Assembly: GCA_025531455.1 (NCBI GenBank)
Contig: JAMYHL010000032.1
Span: forward strand, 248,001 to 312,000
From: Apiotrichum sp. Y4204
Lineage: Eukaryota > Basidiomycota > Tremellomycetes > Trichosporonales > Trichosporonaceae
Length of the DNA stretch: 64,000 nucleotides
Direction of reading: 5' to 3'
Below are positions 10,431 to 22,015 of this stretch, in pieces. Within the stretch, counting starts at the first letter, position 1; every line of letters starts with the position of its first letter. The translations under genes and the position numbers were made by a program. The notes beneath the pieces are model-generated. The model did no database searches. It was not told where the DNA came from and was given only the letters and a program-made list of their open reading frames with translations.

Positions 10431-12235
10431 ATGCGGGACAAGGAGCTTGGCATCAGGTCATCCCGTGCTCTCGTCGCGTGCGTCTCAAGCATGCCGAGTG
10501 TGTCGAGCGCGTCACGCGTTGGTCCCTTGTCCTTGCCCCGGTACGCTCATTCCACCATGCCGCTGTACCCCGACTTCCCAACGCCCGCGATCCCCACAGC
10601 CGACGTCCCACTCGAGAAACTCAGCCTGGACGACCCAAAATCCAGACGGAAGCTCTACCGGATAATCCCTCGCCCACCGCCACGGTCCGCAGGACTGTTC
10701 CGCATCATTCCGCGCGTTGCTGGGCCTACAAATCCGCATATCCCAACTTTATCGTTTCGGCCACAAGCAACGACGCCCGTGCGCGTTGAGGATATTGGCG
10801 CGCGGACACTGCACACTTCCTCCTCTCGCCGATCAACCTTCCCCACCACCCCGCGCGTAAAGGCCAAAGTCGAAGAAGAGGAGAGAAGCGATGGCCTGGA
10901 GCCAGAATCTCCAGATCCAGACCCGCCGATCCTCGCCAAACCCTCCGAGCCGGTTATCCTCCACCCGGGGCATCCGGCCGTGACGCTTGACGCGTCGCGC
11001 GCGACCTCTGCACCGATCACGGCGCCGCACGCGCTCTCGGCCCCGCTCCCGCTCTTCGACTACCGTGTCCCTCTCCCAGGACACATGTCCACCCCCCCAA
11101 GCGTAATCTACACGTCCTCTCCGGCCGAGGCCGACGACCTCCTCTCATGTCTCCGCGGCGACGTTCTTGGCCTGGACCTCGAGTGGCCGCCCCCGGGACA
11201 AGGACCAGTGCGCACCCGTACAGGCCGCGACGGCACCGAGGTGTCGTATCGCGACGGCGTGTGGGACCCCGTGCAGAAAAAATATTTCTGGCCGCAGGGC
11301 CGGACAGCCGTCATCCAGGTGTGTGATGGCCACACGGCAATTCTGCTGCATCTTCTGGACAATGCTTCTCCGGGGCCGGGGCTCGTCGCGCTGCTGGCGG
11401 ACCGCACGCGGCTCAAGGTCGGCGTCGCGATCCGCGGCGATGCGCTCAAGCTCGTGCGGGATTTTCCAGAGTGTGCAGCCCGCCCGCCGGGGGGGCTGCT
11501 CGAGCTGGGCCGCCTCGCGCGCGCGATTGAGCCGCAGCGGTGGAAGAGCCGCGCGAGCCTCGTGGCGCTCGCAAAGCTCACGCAGGGATATCTCGGGCGG
11601 GATCTGGACAAGACGGGTGTGCGCATCGGCGCGTGGGACACGCCGTTGACGCAGGAACAGATTGATTGTGAGTTGGAGCGATGGTTGCGGGGTGTGTAAT
11701 CTGACGCCGGGAGACGCGGCCAACGATGTGGTCGTCTCGCATCTCCTCTACAAGGCCATCATGGAGCGCGCGGGTGCGCTCGGCATGTCGGTAGATGCCC
11801 GCGAGCTGGTCCAAAATGTCAGTCGACCGCATGGCGAGGTCAAGCGGAAGGAGCCAAAGGAGTCCAGGGAGCCAAAGGCACGATCGGAGCCCCTACATGG
11901 AACGATGAGGAACTCGGGCGCGGACGCAGGGTACTCTAGGCTTGAGGCGCGCACGTACGACGACTTTGTGGATGGTCGCGAAGTGTCCGAACTGGCGCTC
12001 TCGCTTGGCGTCAAGGAGAATGTCATTTTGTGGGTTTAGAACTTGAGCTCTGCTAACCCCCAGGAGCCAGATCCTCAGCGTTGCAGAGAGCGCGCCGCCC
12101 GACTCGCTCGACCTCGCTGTGCGGCAACGCATCCTCGGGAATGTGACGCGCGGGTCGTGGGTCGCGACCAAGCATTACGCGTGCCTTTTGAAACTGAGGA
12201 AGAGCATCGAGGGCGGGCAGGATGCGGGATTATGA
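10431..12235 (+). CDS. 3'-5' exonuclease, DEDDy type (WRN/RNase D-like)
   Basis: Three exons: 10431-11667, 11714-12029 and 12064-12235; 574 residues. The introns have GTGAGT and GTGGGT donors; CTGAC and CTAAC branch sequences lie just before the acceptors. The first ATG is at 10431; in-frame ATGs at 10491 and 10557 are alternatives. The stretch after 10491 is rich in Ser and Arg and could be a mitochondrial presequence. The exonuclease fold starts near residue 240: motif I is in VLGLDLEW (D-x-E), motif II is probably the Asp in AIRGDALKLVRDF, and motif III is YAANDVVVSHLLY (Y-x3-D), restored exactly by splicing out the first intron. The N-terminal 200 residues are proline-rich and not conserved. 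Substrate (DNA or RNA) cannot be told from the sequence. Confidence 0.87.
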
Positions 12236-12468
12236 TCATGGCGATTTGAATTTGAGGATCTTGAGACTCGTCCGTTTGTTTGTCATATAATGGTGGCATC
12301 TCGTCAGGCTTCTATGGACCTGGTGCACTCTGGCAATCACATCACTATAGCGGTCCCTTCTATCTGCGCCATCCCATCACTAATGCAAAAGTGGTACTGT
12401 AACAATGTGCAACAAACTCGTCCAACGTGCTCCTCAGCTGTGACTGTCACCCTGATGTGCTCATCTCA
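12236..12468. other. Convergent 3' ends of the exonuclease and cullin-3 genes
   Basis: The exonuclease gene ends at 12235 on + and cullin-3 ends at 12469 on -, leaving 233 bases for both 3' UTRs. No other gene is visible. Confidence 0.5.
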
Positions 12469-15451
12469 CTACGCCAGGTATCGGTACACCCCAATGTCGC
12501 TGGTGCGTTCAAGGTACTCGCGCTGGGTGTAAGCGTGGATCAGAGGGGTAACATCGGTGCAGTCAGCCCGTACTCACATCAATAAGACCCTCGATGCGCT
12601 TCTTGATCAGGCTCATGCTCGGCTGGAAGCGGTTGGCGAGCTGGTGCGCAACGTCCGAGATGAGGTCGTTGTGCGTCATGGTCTTGCGGTCTTTCATAAT
12701 GCGGACAATGCACGCCTCGACCTGGTGCTTGCGCTCCTCGTCCACCATCACCTGTGTCTCCTCCCGCTCCTTGGGCGTCTCGACCTTGCTCGCAATCTGC
12801 ATAATCTTGATGCGCGCCAGTGGCGATGTGAACCCCTCGTTGAAAGCAAATGTGTCGTTGGCCCCGATCTCGCGGCCCTTGGGCGTCTTGGTAAGCACAC
12901 GGAACTTGCCGCACGCCAAGGACTGCAATGTACGCTGGAGATCCTGCTCCGGCAGGTCGGTCGCTGTCCGTATATCCTATCTTGTTAGCACCAGATGCAG
13001 ATTTGCCGCCAGACTCACGTTATAGCTCAAGGTCTCTTCGTCCTTGACGTCTTCAAAGAGCAGAAGCACGACGAGAGCCTGCGTCGACACGTTGAGGTCG
13101 TGGCTGCGCGCCTTGAAGCGCACACGCACATCCGCAGTGCCGAGGTTGGCCTGCCATGTCAGGCGGCGACCAGTGTGCTTTGAGTCGTAGAAGCGCTGAT
13201 ACACTTCTGTCGCCTCTTTGAGCTGGCCGCCAAACGCGCAGGTGTTGGTGGCAACAATGGGCTGCGGCCAATAACTTGCTGTGAGGACATTGACGTTGAG
13301 CTCAAACGGCAGGCCGCCAGTGCGGTTGGCGTACTGGCGGAACGAGTTGACAGACTCCGAGCTGATACGCATGTCCGTGAACATGCCCTCGAGCTTTTGT
13401 GTAAACTGGAAGCCCATTTCAACCTTGAGCTTGGCGACCATGCCCCGTTCCGCGTCGTCCGACGCACTCCGCCCGTACAGCAGACGCCGTGCGAGATGGT
13501 TCTTGTAGTACCTTTCAAACTTGTCCTTGTCGGACAGGTAGCGGAACAACATTATTGTCTTCTCCAGCGCCTCGTCAATCTCCTCCTCCGTCTTGGCCTT
13601 TGTTCCCTTCTTCAGGTGCTCATCAATGAACAACGAGAGGAACTCGGGTGCTCTGTTGTTTGCATTTATGAACGACTGGAATGCCTGGCAGGTCAGCCTG
13701 ATCGGGGAGCAACACCTACCTCGTTAATCGATGCTTGGACCTGCTTGTCGCCGCCAAAGGCCGTGTCCAGAATGGCGTCAAACTTGTCCTTGAGTTCCAG
13801 AATATCCTGCACCCAGCGCAGAGCTTGGACCAGGGCAGTCGCTTGCGCACTTGGTGCCTTGGCCTTCCCTTTCCCTTTGGGATCCTTTTCCTCCTCGCCA
13901 TCAACACCCGGCCCTGCAGTATCCAGCGATACGTTGGCGGCGCTCTCGTTGATATCCTTGCCTCGAGCCTCCACACTCTCGCGAAGCGCGATACGCAGCG
14001 CATCCTTCCCGACATGATTCGGAACCTTTATGAACAGGGTGAATATTCTCCGCAAGTCGTCTGTACGGTCGCCATCGAGCATGTTCACGAGACCTGTTCC
14101 AGGCATGCGAAGGATGGTCTGGAGGTGAATGGTGAGGAGGTTCTCAACCAGCAGTTCCTGTAATGGCCCCGCCGTCGCACTCGAGAGATAGTGTGTTGCG
14201 CGATCTTGCTCCTCCGCCAACCGACGCTCAACCTGATCAGTCAGCCTTCATGTTCCTCGCAACCCTGTGTGATGGTGCCGCACGGACTCACATTGCGCAG
14301 ATACGATGGTGCGTCACCATGGGCCAGCAAGGCGTTGGACTCCTGGTTGTAGAACTCTGAGCTGCGGCGAAGGAACTCGGGCTCAAAGTCTGTTGCGTAG
14401 ACAGTCCGTCCCCCGAGACGTTCTGGGTTGTCAAGACGAAGGAGAAAGTCGACGCAATCGCGCACCGACGACGACTGGATCGTCTGTCCGTCGCGCTCGA
14501 GCTGCACCTGGCTGAGAAGAGTCGCGATGAGGTGGGTGTGGATAGGATATTTTGTTGAGCGGACAATGTGGGAGAGGAAGAGAGCGAGTCCCACGTCATA
14601 TGCTGTAGGCAGCTGGTTGAGGAGGGTGTATCCCCTGTCCTGGCGATCAGAGAGAGTTCACACCTTGTTGGCACCTACCATGTATCGCAGAATGTCCTTA
14701 ATCTTCGTCATTGCGCTTATGTGGTCATCCCATACGCCCTTTACGGCCCGCAAGAAGCGATCTCCCTCAACAGCATGCTCGACCGCTTCGGCGCTCCCAC
14801 CAAGGGCAACAGAACCAGCTGTGCCACTTGCCCGCGGGAACGCCGGCACGATGCGCTCTTCAGCGAGGCGATCGAGATACTCTGCCACGATCCCCTTGAA
14901 ACCCGAGTAGAGCTGCTCGCCATCTGTGTTGTGTCAGCGTCAGTGTCGGCCGTCGTGCTGTCACATCAGGGCAAAGAGTCACGCTGGCCGGGGGTGACGG
15001 CCCTTGAGCTCGGTTCCCAACAACGACTGACGCGCACACACTCTCACACTCACGTTTATGCAACACCATGTTGTACGCGTAGCGGTAGTTCTCCTCATAG
15101 GATATCTTGGGAGCATTCTTGTTCTGGATCTCGCGTAGCGCATGAGCTAGTTTTGCCCAGGTGTCTTTGAATGACGTGTTGGGACCAAGCTGGGGTCAGC
15201 GAGAACACTGAAGGGAAGATGCAAGTCACGTTGGGCCAGCAGCATGACGCATTGCTAAGCACAAATGTGTGCTCTGTTGCACCCGCGAGAGCTGCACTGG
15301 GCAACCAGACGCGCTCTTTATCGTACCCGCGATACATACTCTTGGCGGCGGCCGCTGCAAAGTGTCAGTACAAATCTGTCCATCTGCGTATTTCAGCATG
15401 ACCCACCACTTTGGGTTTTCCCCGGCGTGCCGATCCCATAGACATGGCCAT
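12469..15451 (-). CDS. CUL3: Cullin-3, scaffold of a CRL3 E3 ubiquitin ligase
   Basis: Nine exons in transcript order: 15407-15451, 15340-15354, 15054-15189, 14679-14923, 14292-14639, 13720-14232, 13019-13684, 12578-12976 and 12469-12522; 806 residues, all phases consistent. Cullins bridge a RING protein at the C-terminus and a substrate receptor (BTB protein for CUL3) at the N-terminus. The CUL3 assignment rests on YRYAYNMVLHK followed by HGEQLYSG near the N-terminus. The cullin-homology core includes LSLFIDEHLKKG and FERYYKNHLARRLL. The Nedd8-acceptor motif IVRIMKDRK places the lysine near residue 751, and the C-terminus is RYLA after IEGLIDREYLERT. A Gly/Lys-rich insert (DPKGKGKAKAPSAQ) lies in the middle. 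The start could also be the second ATG, two codons on. Confidence 0.93.
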
Positions 15452-16498
15452 GGTGGGCGGTGGGGAGCTCTGGCTTGGTGCTGCGCTGTGCTGGTGCTGC
15501 GGTCGTGTGTGGAGGGTGGTATTGTATTTGTTGTTGGAGTGGTGGATCCAGAGAGAGTGTGGGTTTGGGAAAAGGTGTGGACAGTAAAAACAGGCTGTAC
15601 GGGTGATGGCGAGAACAACAAGGACGATGATGGACGGCATTGAATGGACGGGGCCGCCTGCAGCTGCCGCGTGGTACAGTCTGCTGTCGTGTTGTGTTTT
15701 GCCCGTTATAGGCGGTTAAAAGCCGGGGGGCACAGGAGCCTAATACGCTCAGAGGCAAATATAAAAATGACTATAAGCAATCCTCCATTGCCTTACAAAA
15801 CAGTCTCGGTTGTAATAACCTATGACGTTTTGTATTAAAATTCCAAGTTTTCCTTACATGTCTCTCGCGAATGCCGCATCTCCAAGCAAAACCTACTCAG
15901 GCAAACCACCAAAAGCCACCCATTGTCTCGCGCTTTCTCAATCTCTCGCAACACACCATTCCATGATCTCCATCACCCGTCGCCATGCAGTATTCCAATG
16001 CTGTGCAGTTCTCTCACCAAACACAGCTCGATAACGTGGAGCACACCAATACACTCGAAAGCAAGCCCATCGGGTGGAGCCGATTGGCGATCGAGCCGGA
16101 GATCACAGATCACAGATCATAGATCAAAAGAGCTCTGCCTCGCAACTGCGCGACTGGCAACGAGGCGTCCTTGAGCGTGTAGCGTGCCTCAGGTTGTGAT
16201 GGAGGCAGCATTTGTCGCTTAGAGTCATACAGCTCACTGTCGAGCTGTCGCTTGCGACCGGATGGACTCTGGCGATCTGGAGTGGTATCAACCGCCATCT
16301 CGGCCGCCATGGTGACAACTGGCTCACTACTGACTGATCTCACTGATCTATCTCTCAGTCGATACCTCTTGGGAAGTGACGACACGGTCGTGTCAGGCCT
16401 GTAATCTCCGCCTCGGACATCGATTGCATCAAGGCACACACTCTCAACTGGACAACCACGATTAAACAAACACTACTGTTCCCATTTCTTTTCTCCGA
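15452..16498. other. Cullin-3 promoter and MFS 3' flank; weak minus-strand ORF inside
   Basis: The first 300 bases upstream of cullin-3 are the likely promoter and 5' UTR. A minus-strand ORF at 16110-16469 (119 codons) includes a Met at 16311 followed by a basic, Ser/Pro-containing sequence. It has no recognisable domain and I do not call it a gene. Confidence 0.4.
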
Positions 16499-18344
16499 TT
16501 AGTGCTTGGGGATGAGCGGCATGCCCTGCGCTTTGCGGATATCGTATCCCTTCCAGATAAGCAGCGAGAAGAGGAGGGCGCCGCCGACGAGGAGGATGAT
16601 GCCCTGGCCAACAAAGCACACGATCCAGCCCGAGCGCTCGCCCCACTTCATGATGAAGAAGGGCACGACAAACCCCCAGATGTACTTCCAGAAACTGAAG
16701 ACGGCCTGCGTGTCCATCCCGCGGGAAATGTACGACTCGAGCGTGTACGTGACGATGACGGTCGTGATGCCCGAGAGGGAGAAGAAGGTGATTGCCCCGC
16801 CCATGAGGAAACACATCCAATGCAGCTGGAGCTGGATGCCCAGGCCGCATAGCAGCAGACCGAGGAACATTAGCGGGAACTGGAGGTATCCCGCCCACAG
16901 CCTGTCCTCGGGCTGCCGGTGGGTTCCACGCCGGCGCTCCCAGAACGAGACGATCACGTCGGACAGGTGGCCGCCGGACCACATTCCGATGACTCCGCCG
17001 ATACCGAAGGCGAGGTAGGCCGCGCCGAGGGGCACGACGGCAAAGCTGTACGGTGGCTTGTCGAAGACCTGGGGGAAGACGATGGTGACGCCGATGGACA
17101 GGAAGCCGAGGCAGAAGCCGTAGTAGAAGGACGGAAGACTGATTGTGAGGTAGAAGAACATCTGGAACGGAGAGAGCATGAGCGGCCAGAACCGCTTCCA
17201 GTCGTGGTGGGGCCAGAAGAGGACGCCGACATGGCCGGGGCGCGGGACATGGCACTCGGGGGTGCGTGGGCCGTTCTCCGTGGGGTAGTCCTGGGCGATA
17301 GGATTGTGCGTGCCCTGTACGTCGCCAAGTCTGCCTTCGATGTGGTGGGCGTCGGGCTTCGCAATGTCACCTGATGTGTGATTGCCCTCGGAGTGGCGTC
17401 CCTCGGACCCCTCCGAGTGGGTCACCGTATGGCTATCCGCCTTCTCCGACACGGTCAGGTGGCCGTGTTCCTCATTGTGCTCATCTGCCTCATTCCACAT
17501 AGTCTCGGGGCAACAGAAGAGGACGAGGAGGAACTGGAGCCCCGCGAGGCCGAGGTTAAAGTGCCACAGGTTACGCCAGCTGTGTTTGTTGACGATTGCG
17601 GCCGCGAATATCGGCGCGATAACAGGCCCGAGAACGGTAGGCACGGCGTACGCGCTCATCTTGGCACCGCGGACCTCGAGGACGTAAATGTCTGCAATGG
17701 AAGTCGGCGGGAGCGTCTGCGACCACGACGTCACGAGACCAGCAAAGATGCGCCCGACGACAAAGCACGGGTAGTTGTTTGAGAGCGCCTGCCACACGCA
17801 GACGGGCATGAACAGAAACGAGCCGATGAGATATACCGGCCGCCGGCCAATACACTGCGAGAGCGGGTTCCAGATGAGCGAGCCGACCGCCGCTCCGAGG
17901 AGGTTGTACCCCAGCGCATTGGCAATGTCGCCCGGTGCGACGTGCAGTGTCTTGGCGACGAGTCTGGGGTGAGAACTCTGATTAAGTCTGTATCTATTCC
18001 CTCTCTCTCCATGCTTTCTCCAACTTTTCTATTCTCACACCTCTTTCCCATTCTCCTACTCACGGAAAGGCAACATTCGTAATCGCGATCGAAAAGTTAC
18101 ACAGACACCCGGCGTACGCGAGGCTCACGACGATGAGCAACTTGCGCAGCGGCGAGAGCGCATTGACCGGGTGGTTGGGCGGGAGCGTTGGATCGCGGCC
18201 CGTCCGCCGGCGCTCGGCTGAGGCGGCGCGCTCGGCGGGACTCCGGTGGTCGCGTGGGTCGGGGTTGCTGTCCGCGCCGCGCTCCGCGTGCTCCGCGTCC
18301 CCTGCTACGTCGCCTGCTACGCCGCGTTTTGGAGAGTTAAGCAT
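16499..18344 (-). CDS. Major facilitator superfamily transporter
   Basis: Two exons, 18064-18344 and 16499-17963, intron 17964-18063 (GTGAGT donor, CACCCCAG acceptor); 581 residues. The N-terminal tail is cytosolic-like and rich in Arg, Asp and Pro. Transmembrane segment 1 is at about 75-95 (LLIVVSLAYAGCLCNFSIAI), interrupted after it by the intron. Twelve hydrophobic spans can be placed. The A-motif region between TM2 and TM3 reads NPLSQCIGRRPVYLIG, and the loop between TM6 and TM7 is long, His-rich and acidic (NEADEHNEEHGH to DAHHIEGRLG), suggesting metal binding or regulation. A TM10-11 segment (FSLSGITTVIVTYTLESY) resembles fungal drug:proton or siderophore-like MFS carriers. Substrate is not predictable. 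Location is probably the plasma membrane, by family. Confidence 0.85.
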
Positions 18345-19496
18345 GGTGAGAAAAGATTAACTTGCCGGGGGCCGCACTCGTCGCGTCGCGCACCAGTTAA
18401 CAGTTATACTTGTCCATGCCATCATCTTGAACGCTCTCGGATAAACCACCGTCTCTGTCAGTGTAATCCCAGGATCCACAAATTTGGATGTCAGCTGCAA
18501 AGCGCTGCAAGATGAAAAAAAGTTGGGAGAGGAGGCCAGAAACAAGACCGCGGCAAGGCCGACGATACTACAGTACCGCTACAATACTGTTGGCCAAAAT
18601 AGAACGTGGGCATCTCGGACCTGGGAGAATGCCGTCTGCCCACATGTCCCCACATGCTCCCACATGTCGCTCGGATGCATTCCAGAGTACGGCCAGAGTT
18701 GCGTAACGTGGCCTAGCGTTTCGTCGCCGCCGGCATTGCAGCAGTGCATGTCATTGCTGACTAAATGTCGTGTGGGCAGAAGTGGGGCCGATGTCGTGTG
18801 CGCATAGTCAGATTATAAGATTCCAGCTATTCCCCTGTACAAAATCCGTTCCGGTTCTGGGTGAGTCCACCCTGCGGCATGCTGAGCCCCGGCACCCCGC
18901 AGCTTTGCGCTAACCGCATCTCTGGTCAACAGCGGGCGTCTGCGCGCTCTGCGCAGTCCCCTTCCGGCATATGATGTATTCGTGGCCATCACCTGATTGC
19001 CACTCACTCGCTGCTCGGTGACGAGGCCGATACGGGTGATCCATCTCGGGGAAAGCTATGAATCTATAAGTTCGGGAACGGGACGGGCATAGGGATGGTG
19101 ACGGTGAGGAGTGCTCCTGCTCGTGTACTCGCGTAGATGAGCTGATATCTATCTTGTCATGAGGGGATGGTGCGGAATGTGGACTGGCTGGGTGACTAAC
19201 ACGCCGTACATACACAACCACCCAGTGGCGCCTTTAGGTGGGCTCTTGGCCCATCAGGCAATCTCATCGTTATCCGATGAGCTCCTCCAGATCGCGCCAG
19301 ATCGCCACCATCGAAGCTTCCATACTCGCCATGCGACCGCTACGCACGATTCATCGCACACTTCCCACGCAGAAAGCACTACACCTGCCGGGACACACAG
19401 AGGGTTACCCAATAGGATCGATCACGTGACCGGCGCCGAAAGTCGCCCGTAAAAGGGCAAAAACGGCTTTCCAGGGTAAGACAATCTGGAACGCGT
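18345..19496. other. Intergenic region, no gene seen
   Basis: This is the promoter side of the MFS gene and the 3' side of the tRNA-Arg gene. No ORF has coding character. Confidence 0.4.
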
Positions 19497-19596
19497 AATC
19501 CGACGCGGGACTCGAACCCGCAACCTTCGCATCTGCCTCAGACGAACGCCTGAGAAGGCTAGAAGTGCGACGCGCTAACCATTGCGCCAGCCAGAC
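19497..19596 (-). tRNA. tRNA-Arg(TCT) with 27-nt intron
   Basis: On the minus strand the acceptor stem GTCTGGC/GTCGGAT pairs with three G-U pairs. The D arm is GCGC-AATGGTTA-GCGC and the anticodon stem is TCGCA/TGCGA. The mature loop is CTTCTAA, giving anticodon TCT. The T arm is GCGGG-TTCGAGT-CCCGC and the discriminator is T. The intron is 19533-19559, after A37; its CTCAG and CTGAG can pair and bring AGA against the anticodon. A T5 terminator lies on the minus strand at about 19459-19463. Confidence 0.9.
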
Positions 19597-19779
19597 GATG
19601 CATTCAGCGTTTTGGCCGATCGGCACGCTGCCCATTCCCCTTGGGGCCTGGGGGGCGCTCGTGGGCCCTCTGTATGTCACTAGGGGGCCGGCTGTATGTC
19701 ACGAAAGTCTCTAGTTCATCTGTGTGGGTGGGTGTTGGAGGGTAAAGGATGCGGATCGACGGATGGGTCAACGGTTGCG

Positions 19780-20080
19780 TGGAGGGCGCAGCAGCAGGCA
19801 GAGTGGGAGTAGGGCAGACTGGAAAGACGGATAGTGGAGCAGGTAAGAGAATCAGACCGCAGAGCATAAATACGTGGAGGGCGCAGGTGAGTCCGCGAGG
19901 GAAAGGGGAGGAGGGTGAGAACGCGAGAGGGACTGTGGAGCAGGGCGACCGCAAATCAACTGCAGAGCATGAACACAAAACTGAGGGCGCAAGGGAGTCG
20001 AGGGAGAAGGAGAGAAGCGTGGGAATGCGAGAAAGACAGTGGAGCAGGCATCTGACAGCCGACCACGAACATGGATTGAG
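19780..20080. repeat. Degenerate tandem repeat with about 100-bp period
   Basis: GTGGAGCAGG recurs at 19834, 19934 and 20039. Around it similar order is kept: a GACCGCAGAGCAT-like block, then GAGGGCGCA, then AG-rich sequence. This gives about three diverged units of 100-105 bp. Confidence 0.6.
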
Positions 20081-20694
20081 GGTGAGGGTCAGGCTGATGA
20101 GGATGTGTGACCGACCGCGAGGCGGTCCGGCAATTTGCTGAGTAGGAGAGTGATGCGGTGGGGGTCGTGATGGACATGGATCATACGGTGGGAGATGTCT
20201 GTGACTAACATATACGCTGGGCGGCGCAATCGGTCTCGGTGCTCGTTTCGGTGAGTCAGGCCCGAGTGAATAAGACGGAACTTGGACGACTGAACGGGGG
20301 AGTTGGCTGGGGCAAAATGGTGACGGTATGGGGATAAAGTCGGTTCTGCTTGGGAAAAGAACTGTCAACTTACTGTATAAGAGGGAGCCTTTAAGCGCAA
20401 GAAAGGGTTGGAGACGAGGGGAGGGGATGTATCCAGAAAAGAGGGCTGGTTGCTTGAGTTCTGGGTTGTTCGCTCTTATCTATGTCTTGCTCGTCACCAG
20501 GGGCACAGTTTTATTGGGAAGAGATGGAGTTAGATATAGCATGGTCCGTGCTGAGCCGTGCGTTTGGGGTGATCACGGGATAGTAACGCAGTTCCAGGCT
20601 CCACTGATAATCGAACGGAATGTAAACGAGTGGAGCTGTGTCAATCGAAGAGAACAATGATGCAGATGAAGATGCAGATGAATGCCAGTCTGAT

Positions 20695-21042
20695 GCGTCA
20701 CTGCCCAGCGGACGAGAGCGGATCAGAGAGCGTGGAAAGTGGGGCCGTGGATCACTGCCGCCAAGGGCGACGAGAGTCCATGCGCTCGGTGGGGCCGTAG
20801 TTCACTGTCGTTAAGGCGACGAGAGTCCACTGCGCCCCAGTGGCTGGCTGAGATCACTGTCGCTACTGCGACAACACTCCATAAGCCCAGGTCACTGCCC
20901 CATTCGGGACGAGAGCCTGTGGAGGGGGCCCATCGAATGGGTGGCGACGCGGGGAGATGCGGGTCACTGCTCTGAGCGAGAGCCGGGTCACTGCTCCATG
21001 AGCGAGAGCTCGGTCACTGCCCGTCACTGAACGAGAGCTCGT
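20695..21042. repeat. Interspersed TCACTG...GAGAG repeat
   Basis: About eight copies of a two-part motif occur: TCACTGC or TCACTGTC, a spacer of 5-17 bases, then CGACGAGAG or GCGAGAG. One copy (near 20853) has a changed second half (CGACAACAC). Spacing between copies falls from about 50 to about 25 bases along the array. Confidence 0.65.
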
Positions 21043-21760
21043 GCCACGGTCGCCACCTTCTTGAGAATCGTAGCGGATGGGCGGCCCGTGACCGGTGTCA
21101 AGGCGGTGAATGTCGATATGTAGATGGTTGGGATAGTCAAGAGACGGCAATGGGAAGGATAACGGGTACGCGCATGGTGAGCTTGGCTAGGTGTCACATG
21201 TTGAGGGGGCGAGTGAGGGACCTACGGGACGGTGGCGGAGATGAAGATGAAGAGAAGATGGAAGATGAAGATGAAGTCAGTTTAAGTATGCTTTGACAAT
21301 GTCGTTGTTCTCTCGAGGGTATTGCAGTATTTTCCCACGCATGCTGATGCGCCTGGTGATCATCATTGATCGACGCGATCGACGCCATCGACGCTATCTC
21401 CCATACTGCTTGCTAGCTTGCTAGCGTTTGCTACCAAGCATCTCGCGTCCAGCTCGCTTCAAATGGTCACAGTCATCACGTCGTTTCATGTCATCTGTAC
21501 GATAGCATATACAACATTTGTCTAGCGGCGCTCTGAGAGCAGCCGCGGCTCCTGTCCGCTGATTGGCGGGGACGCATGGAGGGAGGCATAGGGGAGGGGT
21601 CATGTCCGTCTAGCGGCATCTGGTCGTGGGGAGGGAGGGAGGTCATGGGGTCGTGTCGTGGTCTGGTCATTGGCGGGTCATGGCACATCAGTGTCCGTAG
21701 TCGAGTCCGTCTATTATAGCGTGAAGTCCGTGATGTCCATTATGTCCGTGTCTGTGTGGG

Positions 21761-21928
21761 GCGGCCTGCGCTGTAGGTAGTGGGCGGGATGCGGCCTGCG
21801 CATTGGTAGAAGAGGGAGTTGCGTCCTGCGCAGAGTTGGGGCGTCCTGCGCTGATGAAATGCGTCCTGCGCTGTGTGTCTATGTCGGTGCGTCCTGCGCG
21901 GTTGTAGAAATCTAGGTGCGTCCGGCGT
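21761..21928. repeat. Seven copies of GCGKCCTGCGC
   Basis: Copies start at 21761, 21791, 21821, 21841, 21861, 21889 and 21918. The first two are GCGGCCTGCGC, the next four GCGTCCTGCGC, and the last is GCGTCCGGCGT. Spacing is 30, 30, 20, 20, 28 and 29 bases, i.e. near multiples of 10. Confidence 0.75.
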
Positions 21929-22015
21929 CTTAGTAATTGTATGCCATCAAGGCTGTATGCGAGGCCCGCTCGGGAGCTCAGCTCGGGTACGTTGGTTGGG
22001 TGCCGTCAAGGGGGG

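Noticed and set aside
12557..14163. Long plus-strand ORFs opposite cullin-3.
   Set aside because: They are shadows of the cullin-3 coding sequence in another frame and lack any domain.
16110..16469. A 119-codon minus-strand ORF between cullin-3 and the MFS gene.
   Set aside because: No domain, no splice partners, and it lies where the MFS 3' UTR is expected. Too weak to call.
19604..20368. A 254-codon minus-strand ORF over the tRNA-Arg 5' flank.
   Set aside because: It is produced by the 100-bp repeat and biased composition; the protein is a Ser/Pro/Leu repeat without domain character, and it overlaps the tRNA-Arg gene end.
20695..21928. The short spaced repeats as a CRISPR array.
   Set aside because: Words of 6-11 bases with variable spacing in a eukaryotic genome do not fit; there are no direct repeats of 23-40 bases and no cas genes.
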